A DNA stretch of 64,000 nucleotides from Galerina marginata (GCA_023014335.1 JAECYW010000013.1:1240001-1304000); one strand, 5' to 3'. Shown: positions 11,472 through 23,331, counted from the first letter of the stretch. The notes: generated from the sequence alone by a model not told the origin. Numbers and translations: made by a program.

Positions 11472-13555
11472 ATGACAACCAACCCAATTCTCATCGTGTG
11501 TCGCCTCGCACCACTTCTTTATTTCATAATCTGTGCTGATATGTTATTCCAATTTACAGACAGGCGCCGGACCCTCTGGTCTCGTACTCGCATTATCTTT
11601 GGCCAAGCATGGCGTTCCCGTTCGCATCATCGATAAAGAGCCTGTCCCCCGCCTCGGTGAACGCGGTTCGGGAATAATGGTATGTAAAAGACGCTTGTCG
11701 TTGGACTTTCACTTACATCCTGTTCTTCTTCCTTAGCCTCGTTCTTTTGAACTCCATAAATTGCTCGGAACTCTGCCAGATTATTTAAAGGCCGCAAAGC
11801 CGGCTCCTTTGACGAGGCAGTATGATCCTACCGACGGACACAAAATAGTAAAAACCTCCGCGCTGGTACCCGTTCTCGAGCCTACACCCCAAATCCCATT
11901 CGTATGAGCGTTCTTCTTCGACTTATTCCCTTACAATCTTAACGTCTTTCCCACAGATCAACCCACTCATGCTGGGACAATGCCATCAGGAAGCAATTTA
12001 CCGCTCCCATTTGGAAAAAGTTGGCGTTTCTGTCGAATTTGGTTCAGAACTGCGCTCCTTCAAGGACGCTGGGGACCATGTTGTCGCCCAAATAGCCCGA
12101 CAAGTCGACGGGAAAGAAATCATCGAGGAGATGAAAACGCCGTGGCTTATCGGCACTGACGGAGCACGCAGTGTCGTCCGCAAGACCCTTGGGTTAGACT
12201 TTTTAGGCGAAACCCGCGACGGAGACGATATTTTCATGGGCGATATCAGGATCAAGGGTGAACAACGCCAGGTTGGTGACTGAACCTAGATACTTATTTT
12301 CTTTTTTAACCTCGACTATTTACAGTTCTGGGACCGCTGGGGATCTCCGGCGACCAAGATGTAAGCCCCAATAAATACGCCTTTTGCGTCCATCACTTAT
12401 TGTACATATCCTTCCAGGACATTCCTTCGTCCCTCAGGACGCGACGACGGGGTATTGCAGTTCTTGATCGCTGGTCGAAACGTCGATCTGTCAAAGGTCA
12501 TGGAAAGTCGGGAAACTATCATCGAGGAATTTTACGAAATTAGTGGAAGGCGAGACATTATTTTTGAGGACCTCATATGGTCTTCGCGATACAGGCAAGT
12601 TTCGATGGTCTTTCTCCGCTCTCGTATGAGCTGATCATTTTTTCAGGCCCAATATTCGTATGGTGAAGGAAGTTCGCGTTGGGCGGATTCTCATTGGCGG
12701 CGGTCAGTAATTCTTTGAATGACATTAAATTTAGCTGACACTTCGTGATTATTTCAGATGCTGCACATGTTCACAGTCCCGTTGGCGCTCAGGGATTAAA
12801 CTCTAGCATCCAAGATTCTGTGAGTTATTTTCTTCAAGGAGATATTCGGTCAGAATACTGACGTGATACAGTTCAATTTAGGATGGAAGTTGGCACTTGT
12901 ACAGAAAGGCTACGCGCCTTCCTCTCTTCTGAACACCTATGCCGAAGAGCGCCTCCCAGTCATCGCAGAGATGCTCGGAAAGACGACCGAATTGCTCAAC
13001 CAGGTCATGAACACTGGAGGCGATGCCCGACGCGGAGGAGACATGGGCCAGCTCGGCGTCAACTACCGTGGAAGCTCAATCGTATATGAAGACGACGTCG
13101 AAGCCGCTACGGTCAAGGGCGTGTCATATAACGCTGACAGCGAAACCGCCGCACGTCCAGGCGATAGGGCTGTAGGTGCACCAGGATTGATCGATACACA
13201 GGACGAGAATAAGATCGTGACTTTACACGACATCTTGTCGCCCTCTCGCCATACCATCCTCGTTTTTGGAAGTGCGGACGCCGATTATTCAGCCCTGTCT
13301 GAGGTCATCAAGAAACAGCCAGCGGGCACCATCCGTACAGTTTTGATGCTTCCCAAGGGCACTGATGCTATTACCAGTTCCGCCAACGCTGCTGGGTTGT
13401 TCGACCAAGTCCTCGTCGATAGCGAAGGCCACTCTTATTCTGGATACCACGTAACTGAATCTTCTATTGCTGTTATACGTCCAGACGGCGTGGTCGGTGC
13501 TCGCGTTCGCGGTGCCACGGGAGTCGAGAAGTATTTCAAAGGAATTTTTATGTAG
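11472..13555 (+). CDS. FAD-dependent monooxygenase, phenol/aromatic hydroxylase family
   Basis: Model: join(11472..11495,11560..11679,11737..11901,11957..12271,12326..12360,12418..12594,12647..12702,12758..12819,12872..13555), 545 aa. It is a class A flavoprotein (PF01494 type), probably NAD(P)H-dependent and hydroxylating a phenolic or polyketide-like aromatic. The dinucleotide-binding motif GAGPSGLVLALSLAKHG is at about 10-26, followed by an acidic residue of the IIDKE type. The DG motif is PWLIGTDGARSVVRK, and the GD motif is ILIGGDAAHVHSPVGAQGLNSS (seen across exons 7-8; FAD ribityl and pyrophosphate contacts). The C-terminal 200 aa resemble the thioredoxin-like domain of phenol hydroxylase and pentachlorophenol monooxygenase relatives. 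Intron 6 (12595-12646) begins GCAAGT instead of GT; only this GC-AG splice keeps the frame. No other biosynthetic gene adjoins it, so the substrate is unknown. Confidence 0.93.
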
Positions 13556-13968
13556 GTCCTATCTATGTGGACCACAGGGACTTCGTAGTTTTGTCAGTGC
13601 TGGCGCTTATACAACTAATTACTGTACATAACAAACACTGTCAACCTTGTACAATAATTCCGAGCCGAACCTGTTTTGTCTCTGAGAGATAAATATCGCG
13701 GATTGTTACTTGAAGGATTATAAAAACGGGAAGTTAATTGATTGCTTCCGAAACTACTGCCCTGTACATCAATTAACATGTCTAGTCTGTGGGCAGGATT
13801 ATGATGCATAGCAGCATATATCACAACATCCCGGTTGAACTGTGTCAAAATCTCAAAAAAAAGGCACCTAGAGCAGAGCATTATTTTCGAAATGAACTAG
13901 TACTTACATGTAATTGTGCGAATAGGTGGTTAAAGTGTACAGTATAGTAATTGGCACCAATTGAATTA
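13556..13968. other. Convergent intergenic region
   Basis: This AT-rich spacer lies between two convergent genes, the monooxygenase and the heptad-repeat protein. It carries the 3' UTRs. I see no further ORF or RNA gene in it. Confidence 0.6.
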
Positions 13969-14567
13969 TTAATTGTAGGAAGAAAAAGTATGGTTTATTG
14001 GGGTGGACCAGGCGACGAGCAATAGGACTATGAATAATACTATTAGGAGACATCCGGCCACAGTAGAAATGACCGTCAGCTGTATCTCCTGTGCTGTCAG
14101 CCGTGTCTCCTGTGCTGTCAGCCGTGTCTCTTGTGCCGTCAGCCGTGTCTCTTGTGCCGTCAGCCATGTTTCCTGAGCGTTCAACCGTATATCCTGTGCG
14201 GTCTGTCGTGCCTCTTGTGCGTTCTGCCTTTCCAGATGCTGCTGTTCCATCCTACGCATCCAATCCCGCCATTCTTGACGTTCCCGAATAAAAGCCTCGT
14301 CCCGCTCATGGCGCCAGTCGCGGTCCACTTCCTGTCGATGGTGAACGACTCGGAGATCCAGGAGTAAATCGCTCAAAATAAGGCGAGTCTCAAGATTATC
14401 TTCCAGGGAACCTCTCCATGCTAGTGAATCGGCAGGAGGCGAGGGCGATGACTACATACGGTAGCATACCGGCCAAACAAGTTAAGGTATGAGAAAGACC
14501 CCGAGGGTTATAGACGGCTAACCGGTGCATTAAGGCTCTCGGTGCTGGGTTGCGAAGGAGTAGGCAT
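13969..14567 (-). CDS. Heptad-repeat coiled-coil, C-terminally anchored membrane protein
   Basis: Model: complement(join(13969..14451,14523..14567)), 175 aa; the intron is 71 bp and phase 0. The first exon supplies MPTPSQPSTESLNAP. Exon 2 opens with SSPSPPADSLAW and continues as charged helix (RHERDEAFIRERQEW). Residues of about 100-150 are then consecutive 7-residue units of the form TAQETRL (variants NAQETWL, TAQDIRL, TAQEIQL), encoded by a 21-bp tandem DNA repeat at about 14065-14215. A single hydrophobic helix (VAGCLLIVLFIVLLLVAW) sits about 12 residues from the end, giving a tail-anchor topology. A heptad period fits a coiled coil. I do not know the function; a membrane-tethered oligomeric scaffold is only a guess. 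The short first exon is the least certain part. Confidence 0.6.
14065..14215. repeat. 21-bp coding minisatellite (heptad units)
   Basis: Consecutive copies of a 21-bp unit (plus-strand core gccgtgtctcctgtgctgtca) occur about seven times. The central copies are near-identical and the edge copies diverged. Each copy is one coiled-coil heptad of the gene that contains it. Confidence 0.85.
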
Positions 14568-16227
14568 TGATAGAGTGTTAGCGTAGGGAAGGGATTGATT
14601 AAATACAGCGAAATAAAAGGCTGACACACATTATTTCGGTTTGTCCTGACCACCGGGTATGCTGACGCCTTGCCAAGTTCTGGCTGGGTGATCGCGATCG
14701 GGGCTGGTGGTAAAGGTGGGGGACGAGCCTCGGAAGGAAGTCGGGCGGATTTTGAGGCGCCATTTGTTGCACAAAAAGAAAAAAGGATAACTGAGTCGGT
14801 GGCAACTTGGTGGTTCCAGGTGAAATTTTGAAACCTTGTGTTACGACCGGCCTAGTTGGACTATTTTTGGACGAACATGATTGGCGCTCACGTCATTTTC
14901 CTTTATCCGTGATCCGTGCAAGCCTCCAGAAGTCAACCACTGCAACACAGGCCATTTTATCACTGGATCTGGAAGACGTGAAACCTACATATAATTGGCC
15001 TGATATCCTTAGAAAGAAAAGAAACTCGCTCTACTGTACCACTGAGGCGGCAAGCATCATGACATAGCTACATTTCTTAACTGGAATTTGGGGTAAGAAA
15101 AGACCCACAACATATAATATGCCGCTATGAGTCCAGGTCTGCACCACGGACAACCTTCGTATGAAAAATTGTACGAGCAGGTATTGCCAAAGAACTTTGA
15201 AAATAGAGGTCCCGAATCCCGATGGGTCCTTAGATTAAAATAATTAAACACGACCCTTTAGGAAAGGGATAATCCAATGAGCAAGACCGGGTCCAAGAGA
15301 GGCAAATCACAGTAAATTTACCATTACTATAAAGTGACTCGAAGACACCGTCTTCTGGCCGCTGAGTGCTTGACAATTGGCAATGGACATATATATACAT
15401 TATCGGCTAAGTCGTGGACGTTGTAGTCCCTTACACCCTTATATAATAGTCAGACCATTGATTTGAACAACAAAAAAACCAACCAACAAACAACTTCAAG
15501 TCAATCAATACTTACCGTACATTTACAGAGGAACCCGACTGCCACGAGCAACGGATGGACAGAGGGTATATTGCAAAAAAAATTGGTTCTATACACAAAA
15601 CAAAACATTTGGTATCAGTGCTGAAAATGCAGTTATCGACCAGACCACGGTATAGTAAGTTACAGACTATATGATGGTGCCAGGAATGGGATATAGATAG
15701 TATAGACATTGGTTATTGGTCGGTTGAAATGATGGAAAGATAATGGGCGGAAACCGCGAGATGAAGGGAAGAGAAAGGGGTAAAGGGATAAAACATCAAC
15801 GGGTTATAAAGGACAACATGGAACATAGTGTAAGAATAAGAATAAAGAAGAGAGCAGCGGGAAATGGTGAATGTGGTGTGGACAGTGAAGGCAGGAGATC
15901 ATGATCATGAAGGCCGTTAACGCGCTAGGTGGTTTGTGGTGGGGACAATAAATAAGCGCATAGGTAATCGTAATCGATCCCCAATCCCAGGGGAAGAAGA
16001 AAGAATAGAATAGAAGAAGAAAGCAGGTTGAAGGAAGAAGCGAAAGCGCAGGGATGACGACAAGGCGAGATATCATCAAGAGCAACGCGACAAAATAAGA
16101 ATAAGAATGGAAAGAAGGAAGGAAGGAAACAGAGCATCGAGCCCTCCTCCAAAAACCAAAAACTGCGGATGATATCGCATCTCACCTCACCCTCTCACCC
16201 CCGTTTCCATCACCCATTGGTCGACCT
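14568..16227. other. Gene-free interval, 1.66 kb
   Basis: It holds the 5' region of the heptad-repeat gene and the 3' region of the next minus-strand gene. Purine-rich low-complexity sequence occupies about 15720-16130. An 86-codon open frame at 14807-15067 shows no recognisable motif and I do not call it. I see no RNA gene. Confidence 0.5.
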
Positions 16228-17930
16228 TTACATCCCACCATACGCATCATCCTGGTTATAAAGCGAATACGACGAGAGCGGGCGCGGTTTCGCCCCTCCT
16301 TGCGGTGCAGCACGAGCAGCGGAAGAGCCCGAGTTGCCCGCATCCGGCGAAGGAGCGGCCAACACGACCGGCTTCACCTTCACATCCCGGTTCGCAGTAA
16401 GCTTGGCGCCTTCTCCGCTCTCATCCATGTAGGCGGGAGGCGGGGCGCTACCGCTCGAGCCTTCCTCTTCATGTTCGTTAGAGGAAGCCAGATAGAGCTT
16501 CTGTTTCTCGGAGTATGGGGCGGCGGTGCCGGAAGACGAGGAAGAAGTCGAAGCTGACATTGAAGGTGGGGGCGAGGAGGCCTGAGCGCCGCCAAATCGG
16601 CTCAAGGCAGGGTTAGAAGGCAGGTTGTCCATACGCTGACCGTAACCTTGGCTTTCGCTCTGAGGCAAATGTTGTTGATGTTGCTGCTGTTGCTGGTGAT
16701 AAGCTGAATATTGGGGGTATCCTTGTTGTTGTTGGTGCTGTTGCTGGTATGAGTGTGGGTATCGCGGGTCGGCTGCCGACGCGCCATAGGGTGCATAAGC
16801 ACCAGGCGCGTAGGTCCCAGGAATAGGAGGCGCGCCGTACCCAGCCTGCTCGTACTGCGCGCCGAATGCACCGGGAGGAGGGACGCCATAGGCACCTGGG
16901 AGAGCGTTGCTCGTGTAAGCACCGCTCTGGGAAGGAGGTGGTGGTGGGGGCGGCATGGTGCCATATTGCGGATTCGCAGAGCCGTATTGGGCATACTGCT
17001 GCTGCTGCATGCCGTGGCTGTGGTCGCTGCTACTACCACTACCATATGTCGACGGCGGGGGAGGGAGGTTGTTCGCGTTGGAATGAGCACCAACGCCAGC
17101 GGCACCAGCTGCCGCACCTTGAGCATTCCTGCGCTCAATCATGCTCGGTGGGCGAGGTCGGAAGTCGGGCTGCTGGTCCTTCTCGTTCTCGGGGAGCATG
17201 ATGCCTGAACGGCGGAAGGTCGACGCGTCGAAGGCCGCCTGGCCTCGTCGGCTCTTCCTCATGCGGCGCAGGAAGAATGCGGCGATCACTGACACGATCA
17301 GGACGACTGCGAGGGCTCCTGCGACGATACCGAGGATGCCGCCTGTGCCGAGCCCTGAGGTGGTCGCTGCGGCAGTGTGGGAGGTGACAGCGCTGGCGGC
17401 AGAGGCGGGAGTCTTGACGCCGGAGGCTATAACACGGGGTACAGAAGTGGGAGGAACCTGGCGCGCGGGAGGCGTCTGTAAGGCGAATTTCAATTAAAAA
17501 ATCAGAGGAACGAGAGGAACTATGAGACGCACTGTGGGCGTGGTGGGAGCAGGAGGAGTAGATGACGTCGACGAGCTGGAGCTGGAGATCGAAGATGGCA
17601 ATGAGCTTGAAACCGACGAGCTGCTCGAGTTGGAGGTCGGAGGCACTGGACTTTTGACAGTAGGCGTCGGGGTAGGCGTAGGCTTCGCAACTGTAGTATC
17701 CTTGGGATCCTTTGTGGGAAGAGGGGTGGTGGTAGGTGCAGTCTCGGATGCGCCTAAACCATGTTATCCAATGTCAGCACCACTGCCATCATCGCAGAAC
17801 GGAGGAACGTACTTTTCCTGGGTCTGGGAAGCGCGTCCGCAACTGCATCCTTTTGTCGGGCAGCAAGTTTTCCTCTGCGATTGTGCAATACCGCCCTTTG
17901 TTGTACAATTTCATGGAGCTGGAGCGACAT
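16228..17930 (-). CDS. Single-pass membrane protein with Ser/Pro-rich ectodomain and Gln/Tyr/Pro-rich tail (paralogue A)
   Basis: Model: complement(join(16228..17475,17533..17753,17813..17930)), 528 aa, all phases closing. After a basic N-terminal segment (about 40 aa, no clear signal peptide) comes a Thr/Pro/Ser-rich stretch to about residue 160, likely O-glycosylated. A transmembrane helix (GGILGIVAGALAVVLIVSVIAAFFL, described here in parts) is followed by a basic RRMRKSRRG stop-transfer. The long cytoplasmic tail is rich in Gln, Tyr, Pro and Gly, and the protein ends DDAYGGM. The layout resembles fungal wall-stress sensor-like or Skg6-like proteins, but I found no WSC or cysteine-rich domain. 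The gene at 20081-21646 has the same order, a shared TM core (GIVAG), a shared juxtamembrane F-RS motif and the same AYGGM end, so the two are probably old paralogues. Function unknown. Confidence 0.8.
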
Positions 17931-20080
17931 GTTGGAACTGGACTCTAAAAGAGATACACTGAAGGAAGAGCAATCAAAAATTCAGACAAAATCTTCTTTT
18001 GCGAAGGTTTAAAATCGAATTGATGATTCGAACAGGCCAGATGTGCGTTCAATATGAAATCACAGTCGAAGCTGGAACTGAGGTGAGCTAGAGATTTGTT
18101 CAAGCTGATATTCAGGACGAGGCTAGGCGTCCTAACGTGATGTTGAATGAGCGGAAGGTTTTGAAGATAAAGACCGTGGGGGTGCAAGCGAATGACTGCT
18201 ATGGCCGTCGCGAAAGAAGAGGAGGAGAGGGATGGGGAGAACGACGAGCAAGAGGGGGAGAAGGAGGATGGAGGGTGGGAGAAAAACCGAGCCAGCCATC
18301 CACATCGGACACAAGCCGATCATTCAGGTCTCTGGCCAATCACAGATCGCCAAACTGATCACGGGAACACCGAGTTGCAAAAGAGGAACAAATAACGGTA
18401 TTTCATTAGGCTGTTCTGCTGTCATTTTTTTTTGGTGCCAAGACGACGACGACGGACAATTGATGATGGGGGGAAAAGGATCATCATCGTGTCATCGTGT
18501 TGCAGGAACAGCGCGAAAACTGTCCAGACATGTGTAAATATGACGCCGAGTGAGTACTTTGTGTCGACACCGTCTAACTCGTTCTCGTTGTCTCGATTCT
18601 CGACACCCTCCAGGACGAACTGAGTGTTCAAAAAAAAAGAAAAACAAGCCATGTTCCAAATTTGTTCTCCGTCGAACCTTACATTACATACCCCTACGTG
18701 ATCTGCCTCGACCCCGCCTCAAGGTTCAACCGAATCCCCACTCTAACTTATGTGAATCTTTCGTAAGAGGGTGGAACAGAGATCGACTTAACAGCACTCA
18801 AAATTACATACATCTTCGCACTAAAACCACGCAGTCGAACACCCAGACATCCAGCGCTCAAGCGCTCAACGTTCAACGTTCATCGCTGAAAGGCATCGAC
18901 GTCGAAGAGGTCGAAGTTTGGACGGAAAAAAAAAAACAACATCAAGCGAATCTAAAAATAGCACAACGCCCAGGTGGATGCGCCACATAAACCCCACATG
19001 GCAGGCAAGGACTTGATCGCATGGCAACCACACGATAATCCATGCTAAAGTTTAACGTTTAATTATTGAATCCCCAATCGTACTTCCAAGAACTTGACTT
19101 TTGAGAGGTCTTCAGGGCATTTAACTGAGAGGGAAGATACAAAAAATATAGAACAAGAAATAAAGTAAGTACATAAGGTAAAAAACTAAGGAGAAACTCC
19201 TGCGCCAAGTACGTATACCAAAATCACACATGATAAAATCATCCGCAATAAACCACCAACCCGACCTCGCTCACGATGCACATCTCTCTCAGGACAACAG
19301 CAGCAAGTATATAAGCCTAGCCTATCAACAATTCACACAACACAACACAACACACAAAAAGATAATTGCCAAAGATAAAACAATAAACAATAAAAAAGGA
19401 GGTTCAGTATGAACAGTTCAAACCCCAACGCCTATATCAGAAAAAAGAGTAAGCTAAAATATGCACATGGTCGTCACAAAAAATAATAACGAGGAGAGGG
19501 TTGGGAGACAGAGAAAAAGGTAATAGGCGTGGGTGGGTGGTATATTAGTAGACGAATGAACGATCTGACGAGAGGGATGGGGGGTTCGAGTCCGTGTAAT
19601 GCAGGAGGATGTTGGTTGAGTGTCGAGGGCGAAAACTGTGCGTAACCAGTAAAAGAGAGGACGGGGACCGACTATCGTCGGCCACCAAGGCGGATGGGGG
19701 GACTGAGGGCGGTAAGACGGTGAGCGTGCGTGCGGAAAAGGATGTCAAGGGGTCCAGGTAAACAGAAGGCCGATGCGATATGGGGTGGTACGGCGGGTAC
19801 GGTGCAGTGCGATGCGAATGGCGGGTCAAAAAAGAAAAAAGAGGGCATAACGCATAAAAACAGATACATAGACAAGGGCAAAATCGCATCAGAGCTCGCT
19901 GAGGAAATCACAACGGACTTCGACTCAACGAAGTCAAGTGGGGCACGCCGAGAATAGAAAGAAAGAAAAAAAAATCAATCAAACAAGCCCAACCGCACCA
20001 TCACCATCAACCCTCCCCTCCCCACCCGCGCCGAACTCCATCCACCTGGGTCCAATCTAACCGCGTCCGCAATAGCCGCC
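17931..20080. other. Gene-free interval, 2.15 kb
   Basis: This is a long spacer between two same-strand related genes. It contains the upstream region of paralogue A (about 17.93-18.9 kb) and A-rich sequence around 19.1-20.0 kb that probably includes the 3' UTR of paralogue B. Open frames in it are short and low complexity. I call no gene. Confidence 0.5.
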
Positions 20081-21646
20081 TCACATCCCACCATACGCAG
20101 CCTTCCCACCAGCCACCGCGCCATTCGCATACGGATGGGGCGGCTGGTACGCACTCGCCGCCTGCTCCTGAGGCTGCTGCTGCTGGGCGTACTGCTCATG
20201 CTGCTGCGAATAATCATACTGCCCCTCCGCATACTGCGCCTGCTGGTCGTACCCAACCGCATACCCCTGCTGGTGCTGCTGGTCGTAGTACCCCTGCTGC
20301 TGATTCTGATCATAGTACGCCTCTTGTCCGTTCTGATCGTAGTACCCCTGCTGGCCCTGATACTCCCGCTGCGCGTCCTGGTACCCGCCGCTAACAGCTA
20401 CGCCGACACCGCCGACGACGCCCTGGCCAGCGTCGTCGTACCGCGCGTAGCTGCCATAGGCTTCGGCGTTGTATGCCATCTGGGCCTGGGGCTCCGAGCT
20501 GTACACGCCGTTCGCGACGTCGCTCACGTCGTCATCGGAGGCGTTATCGTGTGTAGGCGCGGGGATCTGTCCAAAGACGTATTTCGGGCGCTCCTGGAGA
20601 GGTGCGACGGGTCCGGATGCTGCTGCGGCAGCGGCAGCGTTGGCCGCGGCGAGTGCCTGCGAGGGAGGAGTAGCGATACCAGCGACCTGTTCGTTGGTCA
20701 GGGACGGAGCAACGGTGTGTCCACGTTCGGCCATATCAGGCAGAACGGGTGGTTCCTTCTCCCTAATGAATGCCGAGCGGTTGAACGTGCCAAAGTCAGA
20801 CTCGTGACGGCCATAGCGCTGGTTGCGTTTGAGACGACGCTGTTGAGACGAACAATAAATGATCAGGGATCAGCAAAACGGTCGAAACTGAGATAAAGCA
20901 ATAGCAACGCACAAGAATGTAAAGAGATAGAAAGCCGATAATGGTGAGACCAATAAGGGTTCCGGCAACGATGCCAACAATGGAGCCAGTGGACATTTTG
21001 GCCGCGCCGGTAGTCTGGATAGGGTCGGCAACAACGGTAGTACCCGCGCTGTCGATATCAGTCGGGGTGACATTGCCAAACGAGCTGGTGGGGAGAAGGC
21101 CGCCCTGGGTGGGAGTATTAGGAATGACCTTGTTGGTGTTGAGCGCGACGGGAGGCTGTCAGGCACAGGGTCAGGTGGTGATAACGTATTTTTTAGTAGC
21201 AAGGCACGTACAATAGACACGCTGGACGACGAAGAGCTTGACGACGAGGAAGAGGAGCCCACGGATGCAGACGACGAAGTGCTTTTGGAGGTAGGAGTAT
21301 TCGCCGGTGGGGGGGAAGAAGAGGGCGAAGGGGGAGGGGGTGTCGGGGTGGGTGTCGTCTTCGAGGTTTTGGGGGGTGGGGGTGTCGAAGAGGGCGTAGA
21401 AGAGGGCGGTGGTGGTGGGGGTGGGTCTAAACAATATTATCAGCACAGTTCACCAGAAACCAGGACTGACGCACCCTTGCTGGTCGGAGAGGGAGAAGAA
21501 GAGGGCGGCGACACGGGGGGATCAGGAATGACCCCACCGCCTGCATTGCCAGCACCAGCTCCATTGCCGACACCGCCAGCGCCGCCGCCAGCCTGGCGAA
21601 CGACGAGCATGCGGTGGGCGACGTTACGATGTTGAATTTGAGTCAT
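20081..21646 (-). CDS. Single-pass membrane protein with Ser/Pro-rich ectodomain and Tyr/Gln repeat tail (paralogue B)
   Basis: Model: complement(join(20081..20839,20913..21155,21212..21426,21475..21646)), 462 aa, in frame throughout. The N terminus (MTQIQHRNVAHRMLVVRQ) leads into a Gly/Ala/Pro segment. Dense Pro and Ser runs follow (poly-Pro and an 11-12-residue Ser run near residue 120). The transmembrane helix begins STGSIVGIVAGTLIGLTI at about 180-205 and is followed by basic RRLKRNQR and FNRSAFIREKE. The tail has repeated Tyr-Tyr-Asp-Gln units (GYYDQ, AYYDQ) and Gln runs, and ends AAYGGM. Such tails are typical of disordered cytoplasmic adaptors. I cannot name a function. Relationship to the gene at 16228-17930 is supported by shared architecture and shared short motifs, not by an alignment I could run. 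Confidence 0.8.
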
Positions 21647-22038
21647 GATAACGTTTCTGTAAAAATTCTTATTGTTGGTGTGTGCTATTATTCGTATGGT
21701 CAGAACTCTCCTCAAAAACACACAAGCGAAGGCAAACCGTACAGGTCGAGTGAAAGGATAGCGACCGTAAGGAAAGTGGTTGGAAAAGAACGTGGGTGCC
21801 CTGGTGGACGGTGGACGGGGAGAGAGGGTAGCAGGGAGGAGGGAGAAGGAAACAAGGTCCTGGGAAGAATGGAATTAGACCATCTTTGCTCGAAACATGA
21901 ATCCGGAAGTAGTTGCCAAGATACACGTGATCGGATCCATCAAACTTCTCCATCTGATTTTGCCGCCAGAACCATACCGTCAATCACTCATCATGAAATT
22001 CGCCCGACGCGCCGCCGAATAAATTATAATATTAATTA
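21647..22038. other. Intergenic, 392 bp
   Basis: This is the promoter side of the preceding membrane-protein gene and the 3' side of COX10. I see nothing else in it. Confidence 0.5.
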
Positions 22039-23331
22039 TCATACATTTTGTGCATCGTTCTCCTTCAGCCCCAACCACTCCAGCCACTCCATACCCTGCT
22101 TATGGAACATCATCAGCCCCATCACAACCGGCAGATACCACAGACTCTGCTGGAACAGCACCCGCGCCTCCTTCTCGCCTCCCCGCCGCCAGAACCGCCA
22201 CGCAGCCCGCACACACACCGCGTTCGGGAGCAGCGTCGACACCGCGAACCACCACGTCGTCAGCCCCGACAGCGGGAACAGCACACTGCATATCGGGACC
22301 AGCAGCGCCGTATGCCTCAGCGCGACGAGCGCGTTCTTCCTCGGATCGAAGACGGAGAGCATGTGGTACCCCGCCTGCGCGTACGAGTTGCGCACGATGT
22401 GCGATAGCGGCATGAAGTGGAAGAATTGCCAGCTGAACAAAAACATGAAAAATGCGAACGGGGCAAGCGGGTTGTCCAACGTCATCAGATCCATCACAGG
22501 CTGCACCCCGTCCTGAAGGAAAGGCGGCAAGAACACCGGAAACGCATCGAGCGACCACGTCTCAGGGAGCAGCCGCCCCCCAGTCGCCGTCCACCCCATC
22601 AGCGGCGGGATCCCACCCACCACCGCCCCAACCCACGTATTCCACACGCTCCGCCTCTTCATCCACGTATACACCCCCGCATACAGCACCACATTCGCCA
22701 GGCCAAGACACGCCGTCGTCCCGTTCGTCATCGCCCACAGGACCGCAGGCCCCGCCACGCCCGTCGTCAGCGCGAACCCGAGCCCATGCAGCGGCGTGAT
22801 CGCCCGCCTCACAAACGGGCGGTTCCTCGTCCGTGCCATCTGCGCGTCGAACGGCACCTCCTGCAGCTGGTTCAGCGTGTTCGCTGAGGCGGAGCAGAAT
22901 ACGGTGCCGAGGGCTGTGGCTAGTAGTACCGGGATGGTTGTGGGGTATGGGGAGAGCGCGACGCTGGACATGGAGGTGAGCACGACGAGGATGGTTAGGT
23001 TCGACTTGGCGAGCTGGTTGTAGATCTTCAGTAGCCCTCCTAGCTTCGGCCTCTCAATTGCTTTGAACGCGGAGGGGTCGACCGTAAGTGACGGCGCGGG
23101 CACGGGCCTGTGAGCCAGGTCAACGATGCTGGCGCGTGCAAGTTTTGTGCGCCGAGGACTGCTGGTGCTGGTTTTGGTACCGCCGTTTGTAGGTGACACC
23201 CATTGTGCATTGTGGAAAAAGAAGGATGTGAATGTCGGGTTGCGGAGCGAGGAGTGTATTCGTCTGGGAGATCCTAGGATGAAGCGGGGGTGTCGGTAGA
23301 AAAGAATAGAATTGGATATATTTCGGTGCAT
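22039..23331 (-). CDS. COX10: Protohaem IX farnesyltransferase (haem O synthase)
   Basis: A single exon encodes 430 aa. It belongs to the UbiA prenyltransferase superfamily and adds a farnesyl group to haem B to make haem O for cytochrome c oxidase, in the mitochondrial inner membrane. The N terminus (MHRNISNSILFYRHPRFILG) is basic and hydroxylated, as expected for a mitochondrial presequence. The first conserved Asp-rich region appears as ANTLNQLQEVPFDAQMARTRNRP with the downstream basic motif. The second is in NTWVGAVVGGIPPLMGW followed by FFHFMPLSHIVRNSYAQAGY. Seven to nine hydrophobic helices are visible. The lack of introns is unusual here, since most neighbours have several. The assignment is confident. 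Confidence 0.95.
   Translation of the reverse strand: MHRNISNSILFYRHPRFILGSPRRIHSSLRNPTFTSFFFHNAQWVSPTNGGTKTSTSSPRRTKLARASIVDLAHRPVPAPSLTVDPSAFKAIERPKLGGLLKIYNQLAKSNLTILVVLTSMSSVALSPYPTTIPVLLATALGTVFCSASANTLNQLQEVPFDAQMARTRNRPFVRRAITPLHGLGFALTTGVAGPAVLWAMTNGTTACLGLANVVLYAGVYTWMKRRSVWNTWVGAVVGGIPPLMGWTATGGRLLPETWSLDAFPVFLPPFLQDGVQPVMDLMTLDNPLAPFAFFMFLFSWQFFHFMPLSHIVRNSYAQAGYHMLSVFDPRKNALVALRHTALLVPICSVLFPLSGLTTWWFAVSTLLPNAVCVRAAWRFWRRGGEKEARVLFQQSLWYLPVVMGLMMFHKQGMEWLEWLGLKENDAQNV

Noticed and set aside
14807..15067. 86-codon plus-strand open frame in the 14.6-16.2 kb spacer
   Set aside because: No recognisable motif, no plausible splice partners, and length expected by chance.
19571..19590. 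GGTTCGAGTCC, a perfect tRNA B-box-like string
   Set aside because: No A box at the right distance, flanking bases do not form a T-stem, and no acceptor stem can be drawn.
22039..22887. Overlapping plus-strand Arg/His/Pro-rich frames across COX10
   Set aside because: Composition follows from the reverse complement of a GC-rich coding exon; COX10 explains the region.
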